From contig DJWZ01000100.1 of assembly GCA_002449535.1 (NCBI GenBank), positions 1-6,604 on the forward strand: a stretch of 6,604 nucleotides of DNA, written 5' to 3'. Shown one piece after another: positions 1 through 6,210 of this stretch. Every line of letters starts with the position of its first letter. Position 1 is the first letter of the stretch. The notes under the pieces were generated by a model. It worked only from the letters and a program-made list of their open reading frames with translations. It made no database searches and had not been told where the DNA came from. The translations under genes and the position numbers were made by a program. This stretch comes from Prevotellaceae bacterium UBA7017. GTDB lineage: Bacteria; Bacteroidota; Bacteroidia; Bacteroidales; Bacteroidaceae.

Positions 1-791
1 TTTACAGACATATAGCAGTTCTTTATGAGGATATTCTTGCATACGTCAAGGTCTATGGCATCTGTAGAAGGTCCCTTACTGTCATCGGGCTTTCCAAGAG
101 AATAAATACGTACTCCCAAAACCTTTACATTCTCGCAGTTATAATAATGGCTTGTCCAGAAAGCTGAATTCTGTAATTTTACGCCCTCTACCTGCACATT
201 TTTGCAGTTAGAGATGTATAGCAGTCTGGGACGTTGTTCGTCCTTGTTGGTACACTTCCTGTTCCACTTGCGGCGAAGCCAGAACTGTTGATGATATTTC
301 AGACCATTACCATCTATGGTTCCCTTTCCTGAAATGGTGAAACCATCCAATCCGTCCGCATTGATGAGGGCACCGAAATATGTGCATGTTTCTCCCTCTA
401 TTCGTGTCTTGCCAAGAGGATAGTCACCAATGAAGTCAGAGCCTTGCAGGACAGCACCATCTTCAAGATATAAATGAGTGCCCTGCTTAAAATGCAAGCC
501 GCCAGTCAGGTAAACACCTTGTGGGATACATATCATACCTCCACCATTAGATGCAGCCTTGTCGATGAGAGCCTGGATGGCTTTTGTGTGGATGTGCCCA
601 TTGGCAAAGATACCATAATCTGTCAAGACATAGCGCTTTAGTCCAGAGAGGTCAACAGCCTTGGTGTCTTTAAACCAAGCAGAGATAGTAGTGCCATCGG
701 GCCATGTGTCAACTGTTTTGGCTTTCTTTGCGCCAAAAGAACAGAGTGTTGACAGAACTGTGAATAGTGTAATTAATAATAGGTTTCTCAT
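1..791 (-). CDS. Exported glycoside hydrolase family 28 (polygalacturonase-like), C-terminal part outside window
   Basis: This is the N-terminal 263 codons of a secreted right-handed beta-helix glycosidase of the GH28 type, which hydrolyses pectin (galacturonan or rhamnogalacturonan) in the periplasm or outside the cell. Residues 1-20 form a Sec signal peptide with a hydrophobic core LLLITLFTVLSTLC. A Cys is present at 17, but the preceding STL does not fit a lipobox, so cleavage by signal peptidase I near residue 20 is more likely. Residues 57-125 (TDYG..., SNGGGMICIPQGVYLTGG) match the conserved N-terminal segment of GH28 and related pectinases. Helix repeats follow (ISGKGTIDGNG 153-163, ISNCKNVQVEGV 193-204). 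Residues 242-247 read STDAID, a variant of the GH28 NTDGID motif. The catalytic Asp pair, GHG and RIK motifs would lie beyond the window. The start is the ATG at 789-791, 16 bases after the preceding minus-strand gene. I see no clear promoter of its own. The family is fairly sure; the exact substrate is not. Confidence 0.85.
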   Translation of the reverse strand, partial: MRNLLLITLFTVLSTLCSFGAKKAKTVDTWPDGTTISAWFKDTKAVDLSGLKRYVLTDYGIFANGHIHTKAIQALIDKAASNGGGMICIPQGVYLTGGLHFKQGTHLYLEDGAVLQGSDFIGDYPLGKTRIEGETCTYFGALINADGLDGFTISGKGTIDGNGLKYHQQFWLRRKWNRKCTNKDEQRPRLLYISNCKNVQVEGVKLQNSAFWTSHYYNCENVKVLGVRIYSLGKPDDSKGPSTDAIDLDVCKNILIKNCYMSV

Positions 792-807
792 AAGTTATTA
801 TATTTTA

Positions 808-1788
808 TTAGTTAGTTGTTGAAAGTTTCAGCCATCCATATATTCCCAGCAATACTACCATCAGTGTCTGTACAGCATGAACTATCAGCACGAAGAACAA
901 TGCGGCAGAATCTGAAATACCATATATAATAAGCACTGTCTTAACGGCAAAATGCCAAGAGCCTGCACCATTTGGCGTTGGCACCAATACTGCCATACAT
1001 CCTACGGCAAAGCTTACCAAGGCGCATGACAGGGACAACTCAGATGTCTCTTTGAAACAGAAGAAGGTGAGATAGTAGTGCAGGAAGTACGCCACCCATA
1101 TCCCGACGCTAAACATCATATATAAAGGTAGGTTCTGAACCTCTTTTACTGAGAGTACTCCGTCTTTCAGCCCTTTTAAAGTCGATTTGATCCTGCCATA
1201 GAATTCCAAGCGTTTCAGCAGCAGGTAAAGGCTTGTCATCAGTGCTATAACACATATTATCGTCACGACATATCCTGTAGCAGAAAACTGCCCAAAGAAT
1301 TCTGTTAAAGCATCCAGTTTTGTTCCTGTCGTAGAGAAAAAGGAAAGCACTACAGGTAGGTGTATCAGTACGATACACATAATGATGACAAGCAGTACAA
1401 TAGTGTCAACGGCACGTTCGGTCACAACGGTGCCCAAGGCTTTTGCAAACGATACTCCATCTTTACGCGTAAGGATGCCGCAACGTGTAAATTCTCCTAT
1501 TCTTGGTATTACTAAAGATGCAGCATAGGAAACAAATACAGCGTAGAAACAATGAACTGTGCGGGCATGTTCCTCTAATGGTTCTAAAGTCTGCTTCCAG
1601 CGCCAGCCGCGAAACATCTGCGCTATAACACAGAAAGGGAAAGATGCTATCATCCACCACCAGTTCATCTCGTTCAGCAGGACATCCTTCACTGACTGGA
1701 AATCAAAGTCCCGGTACATCCAGTAAAGGATTAGTCCACCAAGCAGTAGTGGTAGAAGTATATTGAATATTCTTCGGATACGATGCAT
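808..1788 (-). CDS. UPF0104 / lysylphosphatidylglycerol synthase TM-region family integral membrane protein
   Basis: This 326-residue polytopic inner-membrane protein belongs to the LPG_synthase_TM (UPF0104, YbhN/AglD-like) family. Members are thought to move or sense lipids or lipid-linked intermediates; the stand-alone bacterial forms are poorly characterised. Hydrophobic segments are visible at about 8-24, 44-58, 80-95, 129-150, 172-191, 221-246, 253-271 and 283-319, the last probably two helices. Family signatures are RGWRW (60-64), PRIGEFTR (95-102), TERAVD (123-128) and VPTPNGAGSWHF (269-280). There is no soluble C-terminal aminoacyl-transferase domain, so it is not a full MprF and lysyl-PG synthesis should not be inferred. 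The start is the ATG at 1786-1788, with a purine-rich AGAAGAAAAA about 5 bases upstream. It has its own promoter (1834-1864) and a hairpin in the leader. It follows nspC in the same orientation, but the 95-base gap and the promoter argue for separate transcription. Confidence 0.88.
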   Translation of the reverse strand: MHRIRRIFNILLPLLLGGLILYWMYRDFDFQSVKDVLLNEMNWWWMIASFPFCVIAQMFRGWRWKQTLEPLEEHARTVHCFYAVFVSYAASLVIPRIGEFTRCGILTRKDGVSFAKALGTVVTERAVDTIVLLVIIMCIVLIHLPVVLSFFSTTGTKLDALTEFFGQFSATGYVVTIICVIALMTSLYLLLKRLEFYGRIKSTLKGLKDGVLSVKEVQNLPLYMMFSVGIWVAYFLHYYLTFFCFKETSELSLSCALVSFAVGCMAVLVPTPNGAGSWHFAVKTVLIIYGISDSAALFFVLIVHAVQTLMVVLLGIYGWLKLSTTN

Positions 1789-1802
1789 TGAATTTTTCTT
1801 CT

Positions 1803-1827
1803 AATGACACATTTGTTTTATGTCATT
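1803..1827 (-). promoter_or_regulatory. Perfect 7-bp inverted repeat in leader of the UPF0104 gene
   Basis: AATGACA (1803-1809) and TGTCATT (1821-1827) are exact inverted repeats. On the minus-strand transcript the stem can extend by a U-G and an A-U pair to 9 bp, closing a 7-base loop. The predicted transcription start lies near 1828, so the hairpin would form the very 5' end of the mRNA. It could stabilise the message or restrict ribosome access to the start codon 15 bases downstream. Alternatively it could be a DNA operator bound by a dimer. The repeat is seen directly; its function is inferred. It is not a terminator for nspC, because the stem is AT-rich and no proper U-run follows. Confidence 0.45.
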
Positions 1828-1833
1828 CGGCTA

Positions 1834-1864
1834 CAAAGGTATAAAATAAATCTCATATCCCCAA
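1834..1864 (-). promoter_or_regulatory. Bacteroidota-type promoter of the UPF0104 gene
   Basis: On the minus strand the -7 element TACCTTTG (1841-1834) matches TAnnTTTG exactly. A -33 TTG (1864-1862) lies 20 bases upstream, which is the usual spacing for the main sigma factor of Bacteroides and relatives. The predicted start near 1828 gives a leader of about 40 bases that contains the inverted repeat at 1803-1827. Confidence 0.65.
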
Positions 1865-1883
1865 CCTTTTTTAGGATTTTTTC

Positions 1884-3035
1884 TTAATCCATCCTGCCTT
1901 TATAGTCCTCATAGGTATAATGGCGCAGTGTGCTGATGCTTCCGTCAAGATGTTTTATTGCTATGTCAGGGTGCTGTATTCCGTTAAACATCGTCGTCTT
2001 CACTGTGGTATAGTGAATCATATCTTCAAAGATAATGGTGTCGCCAACAGATAATGGCTCGTCAAACTCCCAATACCCCAGATAGTCTCCTGACAGGCAG
2101 CTGTTGCCTCCTAAGCGGTAAGCCTTGTCGCTGTTCTGCTCAGTATGGCGTGCTCCTCGTACCTCTGGGAAATACGGCATTTCCAGACAGTCCGGCATAT
2201 GACATGTAAAGGAGACGTCAAGAATGGCAGTACGGATATTGTGATTTTCCACTATATCTACCACATGCGCCTCCAGGTGTCCTGTCTGCCACGCAAATGC
2301 AGACCCCGGTTCCATTATCAGCTTTATGTGTGGATAGCGTTGATGAAAACCGTTCAAGGTGTCTATCAGCAGTTGCAAGTCATATCCCTTGCGAGTCATC
2401 AGGTGTCCGCCTCCAAAGTTTATCCATGAGATGTTTTGCGTAATTGGCGACGAAATAAGAAATTTCTCCTCCAGATGCGCCAAAGTCCTCACGAAAACGT
2501 CAGCATCATTCTCACAATGACAATGCATGTGAAGTCCCGTTATTGGAGGAATCTCTGTGTCTGATGTGTCATAGGCATTAAACAACTCGTCAGCAGTAAC
2601 CCCAAATCTGGTGCCGGGGGAACAAGGATTATAAAGGTCTGTAGCAATCTCCGAATATTCAGGATTAACTCTCAGCCCTATCTGCAACTTCCCGTTTGCC
2701 TTCTTGGCACGTTTTGCCAAACGGCGATATTGTGACAAAGAGTTGAATGTCAAGTGTGATGACATTCGGGCTATCATGTCAATTTCTGAATCCAAATATG
2801 CAGGGGAGTATGTATGTGCGGGAGCGCCAAATTCCTCATATGCCAGACGCGCTTCGTTAAGAGAGGAAGCTGTCGTCGCTGTGATATACTTTCGAAATAG
2901 GGGGAAAGTCTTCCATAGGGCAAAAGCCTTGAATGCAAGAATTATTTGTACATCAGCTTGTTGAGAGACCTTCTGTATGATAGAAAGATTTTTTATCAAA
3001 AGAGCTTCCTTGAGAACATAAGTTGGGTTATTCAT
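1884..3035 (-). CDS. nspC: Carboxynorspermidine/carboxyspermidine decarboxylase
   Basis: This 383-residue, PLP-dependent fold-type III decarboxylase (alanine racemase/ODC superfamily, cytoplasmic) removes CO2 from carboxyspermidine or carboxynorspermidine. It is the last step of the aspartate-semialdehyde route to spermidine used by Bacteroidota and Vibrio. From the chosen start, ILAFKAFALW carries the PLP Schiff-base lysine (Lys36). NspC-typical motifs follow: TTASSLNEARL (53-63), NPEYSEIATDLYNPCSPGTR (124-143), HMHCHCEN (169-176), the glycine-rich phosphate-binding GGGH (208-211), EPGSAF (242-247), and the second active-site segment GGNSCLSGDY with catalytic Cys313. Length is normal for the family. 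I start at the ATG at 3033-3035 (MNNPTYVLKEALL). The frame can be extended nine codons to a TTG at 3060-3062, but that TTG is part of the -7 promoter element, so it is very unlikely to be translated. The partner carboxy(nor)spermidine dehydrogenase is not in the window. It diverges from the ThiE-like/prs operon. Confidence 0.93.
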   Translation of the reverse strand: MNNPTYVLKEALLIKNLSIIQKVSQQADVQIILAFKAFALWKTFPLFRKYITATTASSLNEARLAYEEFGAPAHTYSPAYLDSEIDMIARMSSHLTFNSLSQYRRLAKRAKKANGKLQIGLRVNPEYSEIATDLYNPCSPGTRFGVTADELFNAYDTSDTEIPPITGLHMHCHCENDADVFVRTLAHLEEKFLISSPITQNISWINFGGGHLMTRKGYDLQLLIDTLNGFHQRYPHIKLIMEPGSAFAWQTGHLEAHVVDIVENHNIRTAILDVSFTCHMPDCLEMPYFPEVRGARHTEQNSDKAYRLGGNSCLSGDYLGYWEFDEPLSVGDTIIFEDMIHYTTVKTTMFNGIQHPDIAIKHLDGSISTLRHYTYEDYKGRMD

Positions 3036-3059
3036 GTTTATTATTGTTGAATTTGGATG

Positions 3060-3067
3060 CAAAGGTA
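3060..3067 (-). promoter_or_regulatory. -7 promoter element of nspC
   Basis: The minus strand reads TACCTTTG, an exact match to the Bacteroidota -7 consensus TAnnTTTG and identical to the element before the UPF0104 gene. It lies 24 bases upstream of the nspC ATG, predicting a leader of roughly 18-20 bases. No clear TTG -33 element is found at the usual 19-21 base spacing; a T-rich tract occupies that place. A CTTTG (3100-3096) is 28 bases away, which is too far. Confidence 0.55.
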
Positions 3068-3140
3068 CTAAAAAAGATTAAAAAAAAGGTTTCTTCAAAG
3101 TTGAAAGTGAAATAAAAGGACATGTTGTTATAATTTTTTG

Positions 3141-3148
3141 TAATTTTG
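3141..3148 (+). promoter_or_regulatory. Candidate -7 promoter element of the ThiE-like/prs operon
   Basis: TAATTTTG fits TAnnTTTG and is followed by TAGC, then the GTG start codon at 3153. Transcription would start within a few bases of that codon, giving a leaderless or nearly leaderless message. No TTTG -33 element stands at the expected distance, so the assignment rests on the -7 match in AT-rich sequence. The true promoter could lie elsewhere in 3036-3152. Confidence 0.35.
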
Positions 3149-3152
3149 TAGC

Positions 3153-3758
3153 GTGAAACTTATAATTCAAACGTTACCGACATATTTTGTAGAGGAGGAT
3201 AAGATACTGACAGCACTTTTTGAGGAAGGTATGGATATCCTCCATATAAATAAGCCTGAGTCAGAACCCTTATACATGGAGCGATTGCTTTCGCTTCTTC
3301 CAGCCAAGGTGTATGGTAGGATAGTGATACATCAGAACTATTACCTGATGAAGGAGCATGACCTCAAGGGCATTCATATCGACAATCCTGATGCCCCTGT
3401 TCCAGATGGGTTTAAGAGACACATATCTCGTACCACCAACAGAATCAGCGACCTGAAGGGCTTCAAAAAAGAATGTGAATATGTAATGCTCCATTCGCTA
3501 TTCGACTCCTTGCATGATGACGTGAAAGCATCCCTGACAATGGAGGAAGTACAGGAGGCACGTCGTGCAGGATTGATAGATAAACATGTCTATGCCCTTG
3601 GTGGCATGAGTCTCGAGAATGTGCAGCAGGCAAAGGATTTGGGATTTGGCGGAGTTGTCATTTGTGGCGATTTGTGGAACAGGTTCAGTATTCAGCACGA
3701 GATAAATTTCCACGAGTTGATAAGTCATTTTAAGAAATTGAAAAAAGCAATTAGTTAA
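3153..3758 (+). CDS. ThiE/TenI-like TIM-barrel protein, probably not a canonical thiamine-phosphate synthase
   Basis: This 201-residue cytoplasmic protein has the size and strand-helix pattern of the thiamine-phosphate synthase/TenI superfamily. Recognisable landmarks are MKLIIQTLP (beta 1), GMDILHINKP (26-35), GRIVIHQNYYL (55-65), LKGIHIDNPD (71-80), CEYVMLHSLFDS (108-119) and YALGGMSLENV (147-157). The last corresponds to the GGI strand that binds phosphate in ThiE. However, the ThiE signatures for the pyrophosphate substrate are not visible: QxRxK is replaced by HINK, the ND pair by HQ, and the GPxFxTxTK loop by LHSLFDSLHDDV. It may be a TenI-like enzyme or a family member with another substrate, so I give no gene symbol. 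The start is GTG (3153); the next Met (27) would remove the first strand. It is first in a rightward operon and ends 14 bases before prs. No other thiamine gene is present. Confidence 0.75.
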   Translation: MKLIIQTLPTYFVEEDKILTALFEEGMDILHINKPESEPLYMERLLSLLPAKVYGRIVIHQNYYLMKEHDLKGIHIDNPDAPVPDGFKRHISRTTNRISDLKGFKKECEYVMLHSLFDSLHDDVKASLTMEEVQEARRAGLIDKHVYALGGMSLENVQQAKDLGFGGVVICGDLWNRFSIQHEINFHELISHFKKLKKAIS

Positions 3759-3772
3759 TATAAAAACGATAT

Positions 3773-4741
3773 ATGGCAAAGAAATCTTCTATTAAGATTG
3801 ACCCAGACAAGATGGATGGGTTTATGGTGTTCTCTGGTACTGCAACCCGTTATTTGGCAGAAAAAATTTGTCAAAGCCTTGGTTGTCCGTTAGGAAATAT
3901 GGTAATGACAAAATTCAGCGATGGTGAGTTTGCTGTAAGTTTCGAGGAAAGCATTCGCGGACGGGATATCTTCCTGGTGCAGAGTACCTTCCCTAATTCA
4001 GACAATCTGATGGAATTGCTGCTGATGATTGATGCAGCAAAGCGTGCATCAGCAAAGACCATCAATGCCGTTATCCCTTATTTCGGATGGGCTCGTCAGG
4101 ATCGTAAGGATAAGCCTCGTGTCAGCATTGGTGCTAAACTGGTCGCAGATTTGTTGAGTGTTGCTGGTATCGACCGTCTCATAACAATGGATTTGCATGC
4201 TGACCAGATTCAGGGGTTCTTCGATGTGCCTGTTGACCATCTCTATGGTTCTGGTGTCATACTCCCATATATCGAGAGTCTTAAGTTGAAGGATATTGTT
4301 ATTGCAAGCCCTGATGTAGGTGGTGCCAAGCGTGCAAAGAGTTATGCTAAGTACCTCGACTGCCCGTTGGTATTGTGTAACAAGACCCGCGCTCGTGCCA
4401 ATGTAGTGTCTGAGATGCAGATTATTGGTGATGTGGAGGGCAAGGATGTCGTTATCGTTGATGATATGGTAGATACTGCAGGAACCATTACTAAGGCTGC
4501 TGATATCATGAAGGAAGCAGGAGCAAGAAGCGTTCGTGCTTGTGCCAGCCATTGTGTGATGTCGGGACCTGCAAGTGAGAGAGTGCAGAATTCAGCCCTG
4601 GAGGAGATAATTTTTACTGACTCCATCCCTTATTCCAACAGATGCGCTAAGGTGAAGCAACTCAGCGTTGCTGATATGTTTGCTGAAACAATCAGAAGGT
4701 GTATAAATAACGAAAGTATTTCTTCACAATACATCATCTGA
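3773..4741 (+). CDS. prs: Ribose-phosphate pyrophosphokinase (PRPP synthetase)
   Basis: This enzyme converts ribose 5-phosphate and ATP to PRPP and AMP in the cytoplasm, supplying purine, pyrimidine, NAD, His and Trp synthesis. The 322 residues match the usual class I length. Visible motifs are FSDGE (48-52), the catalytic flexible loop PYFGWARQDRKDKPR (102-116), MDLHADQIQGFF (139-150) with the metal-binding His, SPDVGGAKRA (179-188), and the PRPP/ribose-phosphate loop VVIVDDMVDTAGT (226-238). All key residues appear intact, so it should be an active enzyme. The start is the ATG at 3773, preceded only by AT-rich sequence without a Shine-Dalgarno. It lies 14 bases after the ThiE-like gene and 38 bases before the FtsB-like gene. 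No terminator is seen in either gap, so co-transcription is likely. Confidence 0.96.
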   Translation: MAKKSSIKIDPDKMDGFMVFSGTATRYLAEKICQSLGCPLGNMVMTKFSDGEFAVSFEESIRGRDIFLVQSTFPNSDNLMELLLMIDAAKRASAKTINAVIPYFGWARQDRKDKPRVSIGAKLVADLLSVAGIDRLITMDLHADQIQGFFDVPVDHLYGSGVILPYIESLKLKDIVIASPDVGGAKRAKSYAKYLDCPLVLCNKTRARANVVSEMQIIGDVEGKDVVIVDDMVDTAGTITKAADIMKEAGARSVRACASHCVMSGPASERVQNSALEEIIFTDSIPYSNRCAKVKQLSVADMFAETIRRCINNESISSQYII

Positions 4742-4763
4742 TACCTGACACTTTAAGAATTCA

Positions 4764-4771
4764 AGAGAGGA
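4764..4771 (+). promoter_or_regulatory. Ribosome binding site supporting the GTG start of the FtsB-like gene
   Basis: AGAGAGGA ends 8 bases before the GTG at 4780. It is the clearest Shine-Dalgarno-like sequence in the window, and it fixes the start in a frame that has no ATG until residue 86. Confidence 0.6.
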
Positions 4772-4779
4772 ACCAATAC

Positions 4780-5112
4780 GTGGGGAAATTAAACTCTATA
4801 TGGGACTATATCGCTCGGCATAAGTATCTTATTACTATAACGCTGGGTGTGTTGATTATCGGTGTGCTTGATGAGAACAGCGTTTTGAGACTGGTATCAT
4901 TGAACATAAAGATAGATGAGGCAAACCAGACGCTTGAAGAGTATGTAGAACAGTATAAAACTGATTCTGCAAAGATACATGAGTACGAAACATCGCTTAG
5001 CGGTGTGCGTCGTATTGCTCGTGAAAAGTTTTTCATGAAACAGGATAATGAAGATGTATATGTGCTAAGCACAGATAGAGAATCCGCAAAAGAGAATGAA
5101 AGAGTTGAGTAG
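4780..5112 (+). CDS. FtsB/DivIC-type septum formation initiator protein
   Basis: This 110-residue bitopic membrane protein is of the DivIC/FtsB family, which joins FtsL and FtsQ/DivIB in the divisome and helps activate septal peptidoglycan synthesis. A short basic N-terminus (RHK, 12-15) is followed by one transmembrane helix at about 16-30. A periplasmic coiled coil follows at about 36-75, rich in Glu/Lys/Gln with hydrophobic heptad positions. The conserved C-terminal block is GVRRIAREKFFMKQDNEDVYVL (75-96), where REKFFM..NEDVYV is typical of Bacteroidota members. Length agrees with the family. It starts at GTG 4780 with a good Shine-Dalgarno. Its last 17 bases overlap the next gene, suggesting coupled translation. 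I leave the symbol empty because FtsB and DivIC names are used interchangeably in this phylum. Confidence 0.85.
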   Translation: MGKLNSIWDYIARHKYLITITLGVLIIGVLDENSVLRLVSLNIKIDEANQTLEEYVEQYKTDSAKIHEYETSLSGVRRIAREKFFMKQDNEDVYVLSTDRESAKENERVE

Positions 5113-5506
5113 AATTCAGCAAATTATTATGGCTGTTGGTGCAACACTGATGGTAATTGGAGTGGGGTGCTACGTCTTTAGCTTTATGCCAAAGGTGTTT
5201 TCTGTTGTTTTCATGGTAGGGGCTTTGTCTTTTGCCATTATGCAGATGATTCAGGCATCTTCTTGCGAAGGGGAAAGCATTACCCTCCGCAGGCTTAAGA
5301 GAATAATGGCTATTGGTGATATCTGTTTTATATTGGCAGGATTGCTGATGCTCGAGAATTCTTTTATGGTGCTTTATAATGTCCTCTCTTGGGAAATGTG
5401 GGTGAAATATTGTTGGAACAACTGGGTGGTTATTCTGCTTGTAGCAGCCATCTTGGAACTTTATACATCACATAGAATATCTTATGAACTGAAAAAGAAC
5501 AGCTGA
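5096..5506 (+). CDS. Four-helix integral membrane protein of unknown function
   Basis: I cannot name a function for this 136-residue protein. Hydrophobic segments at about 9-30, 34-53, 70-93 and 106-123 suggest four transmembrane helices. A basic loop ITLRRLKRIM (62-71) separates helices 2 and 3, and the tail HRISYELKKNS is basic. Both are probably cytoplasmic by the positive-inside rule. Trp residues cluster around 99-110 at the predicted outer edge of helix 4. It starts at ATG 5096 inside the end of the FtsB-like gene (17-base overlap), and its TGA shares one base with the ATG of the following lipoprotein gene. This tight packing suggests equal expression with the division protein and a cell-envelope role, but that is inference. 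No catalytic motif is visible. Confidence 0.8.
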   Translation: MKELSRIQQIIMAVGATLMVIGVGCYVFSFMPKVFSVVFMVGALSFAIMQMIQASSCEGESITLRRLKRIMAIGDICFILAGLLMLENSFMVLYNVLSWEMWVKYCWNNWVVILLVAAILELYTSHRISYELKKNS

Positions 5507-6210
5507 TGAGAAAATTTTCTACCTTATTATATTATATTGTTATAGCAGTATGCCTTACGGCATGCTCACAATATAACATTGTCGGTTCTTCTGATTTAAG
5601 CGACATAGATGGAAGGACACTCTACCTGAAGGCAATAGATCTCGACTCCTTGACAACTGTCGATTCCTGTAGCGTTGTTCATGGTAAGTTTAAGTTCTCT
5701 GGTTCCCTCGATTCTACTCGCATCGTAACCCTCTGCATCGATAATATGGCAATTCTTCCTGTTGTGTTGGAAGAAGGGGAGGTGCGTGTAACACTCAATG
5801 ACCAGAGACAGGAGAGTAAGGGAACACCTCTCAATGACAGTCTTACAGCCTTCAATAAGCGTTATGAGACATTGATAAGTCAGTTCGAAGACCTTGAGCA
5901 CATCCAGAATCAAGGGTATATGAATGGTGAGAATATGGATTCCATAAATCTCATCCTCGTTGCAAAACAACGTCGGCTTGTTATGAAAGAAGACGAATTG
6001 GTTACATCATTCATCTCTGCAAACTTCGACAACTGTCTGGGTCCTTATGTCTTCCAGTTGGCAACAAGCAATTACAGATACCCCGTTTTGGTACCATGGA
6101 TAGAAGCCCTGATGACCAAAGCTTCGCAGAAGTTTAAGGATGCTCCGTATGTAAAGGAATATATGGAGACGGCGAAGCAGAATCAGGATATTATGACTGG
6201 TGTGAAATGA
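5506..6210 (+). CDS. DUF4369-type lipoprotein lacking a thioredoxin domain
   Basis: This 234-residue lipoprotein has a signal peptide with lipobox LTAC; Cys20 is the predicted lipidated residue. The residues after Cys (SQYN) contain no acidic stretch of the Bacteroidota lipoprotein export signal, so a periplasm-facing location is more likely than the cell surface. Residues of about 24-115 match the DUF4369 pattern: DIDGRTLYLKAID, TVDSCSVVHGKFKFSG, VVLEEGEVRVTLND and GTPLNDSLTAF. This domain commonly precedes a thioredoxin/AhpC-TSA domain in Bacteroidota. Here the rest (about 116-234) is a mainly helical, charged segment and no CxxC is present, so redox activity is not expected. The gene is not obviously truncated: it ends in an ATGA overlap with pyrC and begins in a TGATG overlap with the upstream gene. 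The specific role is unknown. Confidence 0.82.
   Translation: MRKFSTLLYYIVIAVCLTACSQYNIVGSSDLSDIDGRTLYLKAIDLDSLTTVDSCSVVHGKFKFSGSLDSTRIVTLCIDNMAILPVVLEEGEVRVTLNDQRQESKGTPLNDSLTAFNKRYETLISQFEDLEHIQNQGYMNGENMDSINLILVAKQRRLVMKEDELVTSFISANFDNCLGPYVFQLATSNYRYPVLVPWIEALMTKASQKFKDAPYVKEYMETAKQNQDIMTGVK

Larger units (their letters stand above)
3036..3152. other. Divergent AT-rich intergenic control region
   Basis: These 117 bases between the nspC and ThiE-like start codons hold leftward and possible rightward promoter elements. There are A/T tracts at about 3070-3087 and 3129-3147. A 12-base interrupted palindrome TTCAA-AG-TTGAA lies at 3094-3105. The A-tracts may bend the DNA or act as UP-like elements for the leftward promoter. 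The palindrome is short enough to be chance, and no regulator can be named. Confidence 0.5.

Noticed and set aside
808..1788. Annotation as MprF-like lysylphosphatidylglycerol synthetase giving peptide resistance
   Set aside because: Only the transmembrane domain is present; the C-terminal aminoacyl-transferase domain is missing.
1861..1883. Possible terminator after nspC (AATCC...GG with A/T runs)
   Set aside because: The potential stem is only about two good base pairs with mismatches, so it does not support a terminator.
2145..2429. 94-codon plus-strand open frame inside nspC
   Set aside because: The minus-strand nspC motifs cover this stretch; the plus-strand product shows no family features.
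3094..3105. TTCAA-AG-TTGAA palindrome in the divergent region as an operator
   Set aside because: Five-base half-sites in AT-rich DNA are likely by chance; noted within the intergenic entry but not claimed as an operator.
4049..4552. 167-codon minus-strand open frame opposite prs
   Set aside because: It lies wholly within the well-supported prs gene, has no recognisable domain, and is a shadow of prs codon usage.
5596..5970. 124-codon minus-strand open frame opposite the lipoprotein gene
   Set aside because: It is antisense to a gene with a clear signal peptide and domain pattern; no promoter or family resemblance is seen.
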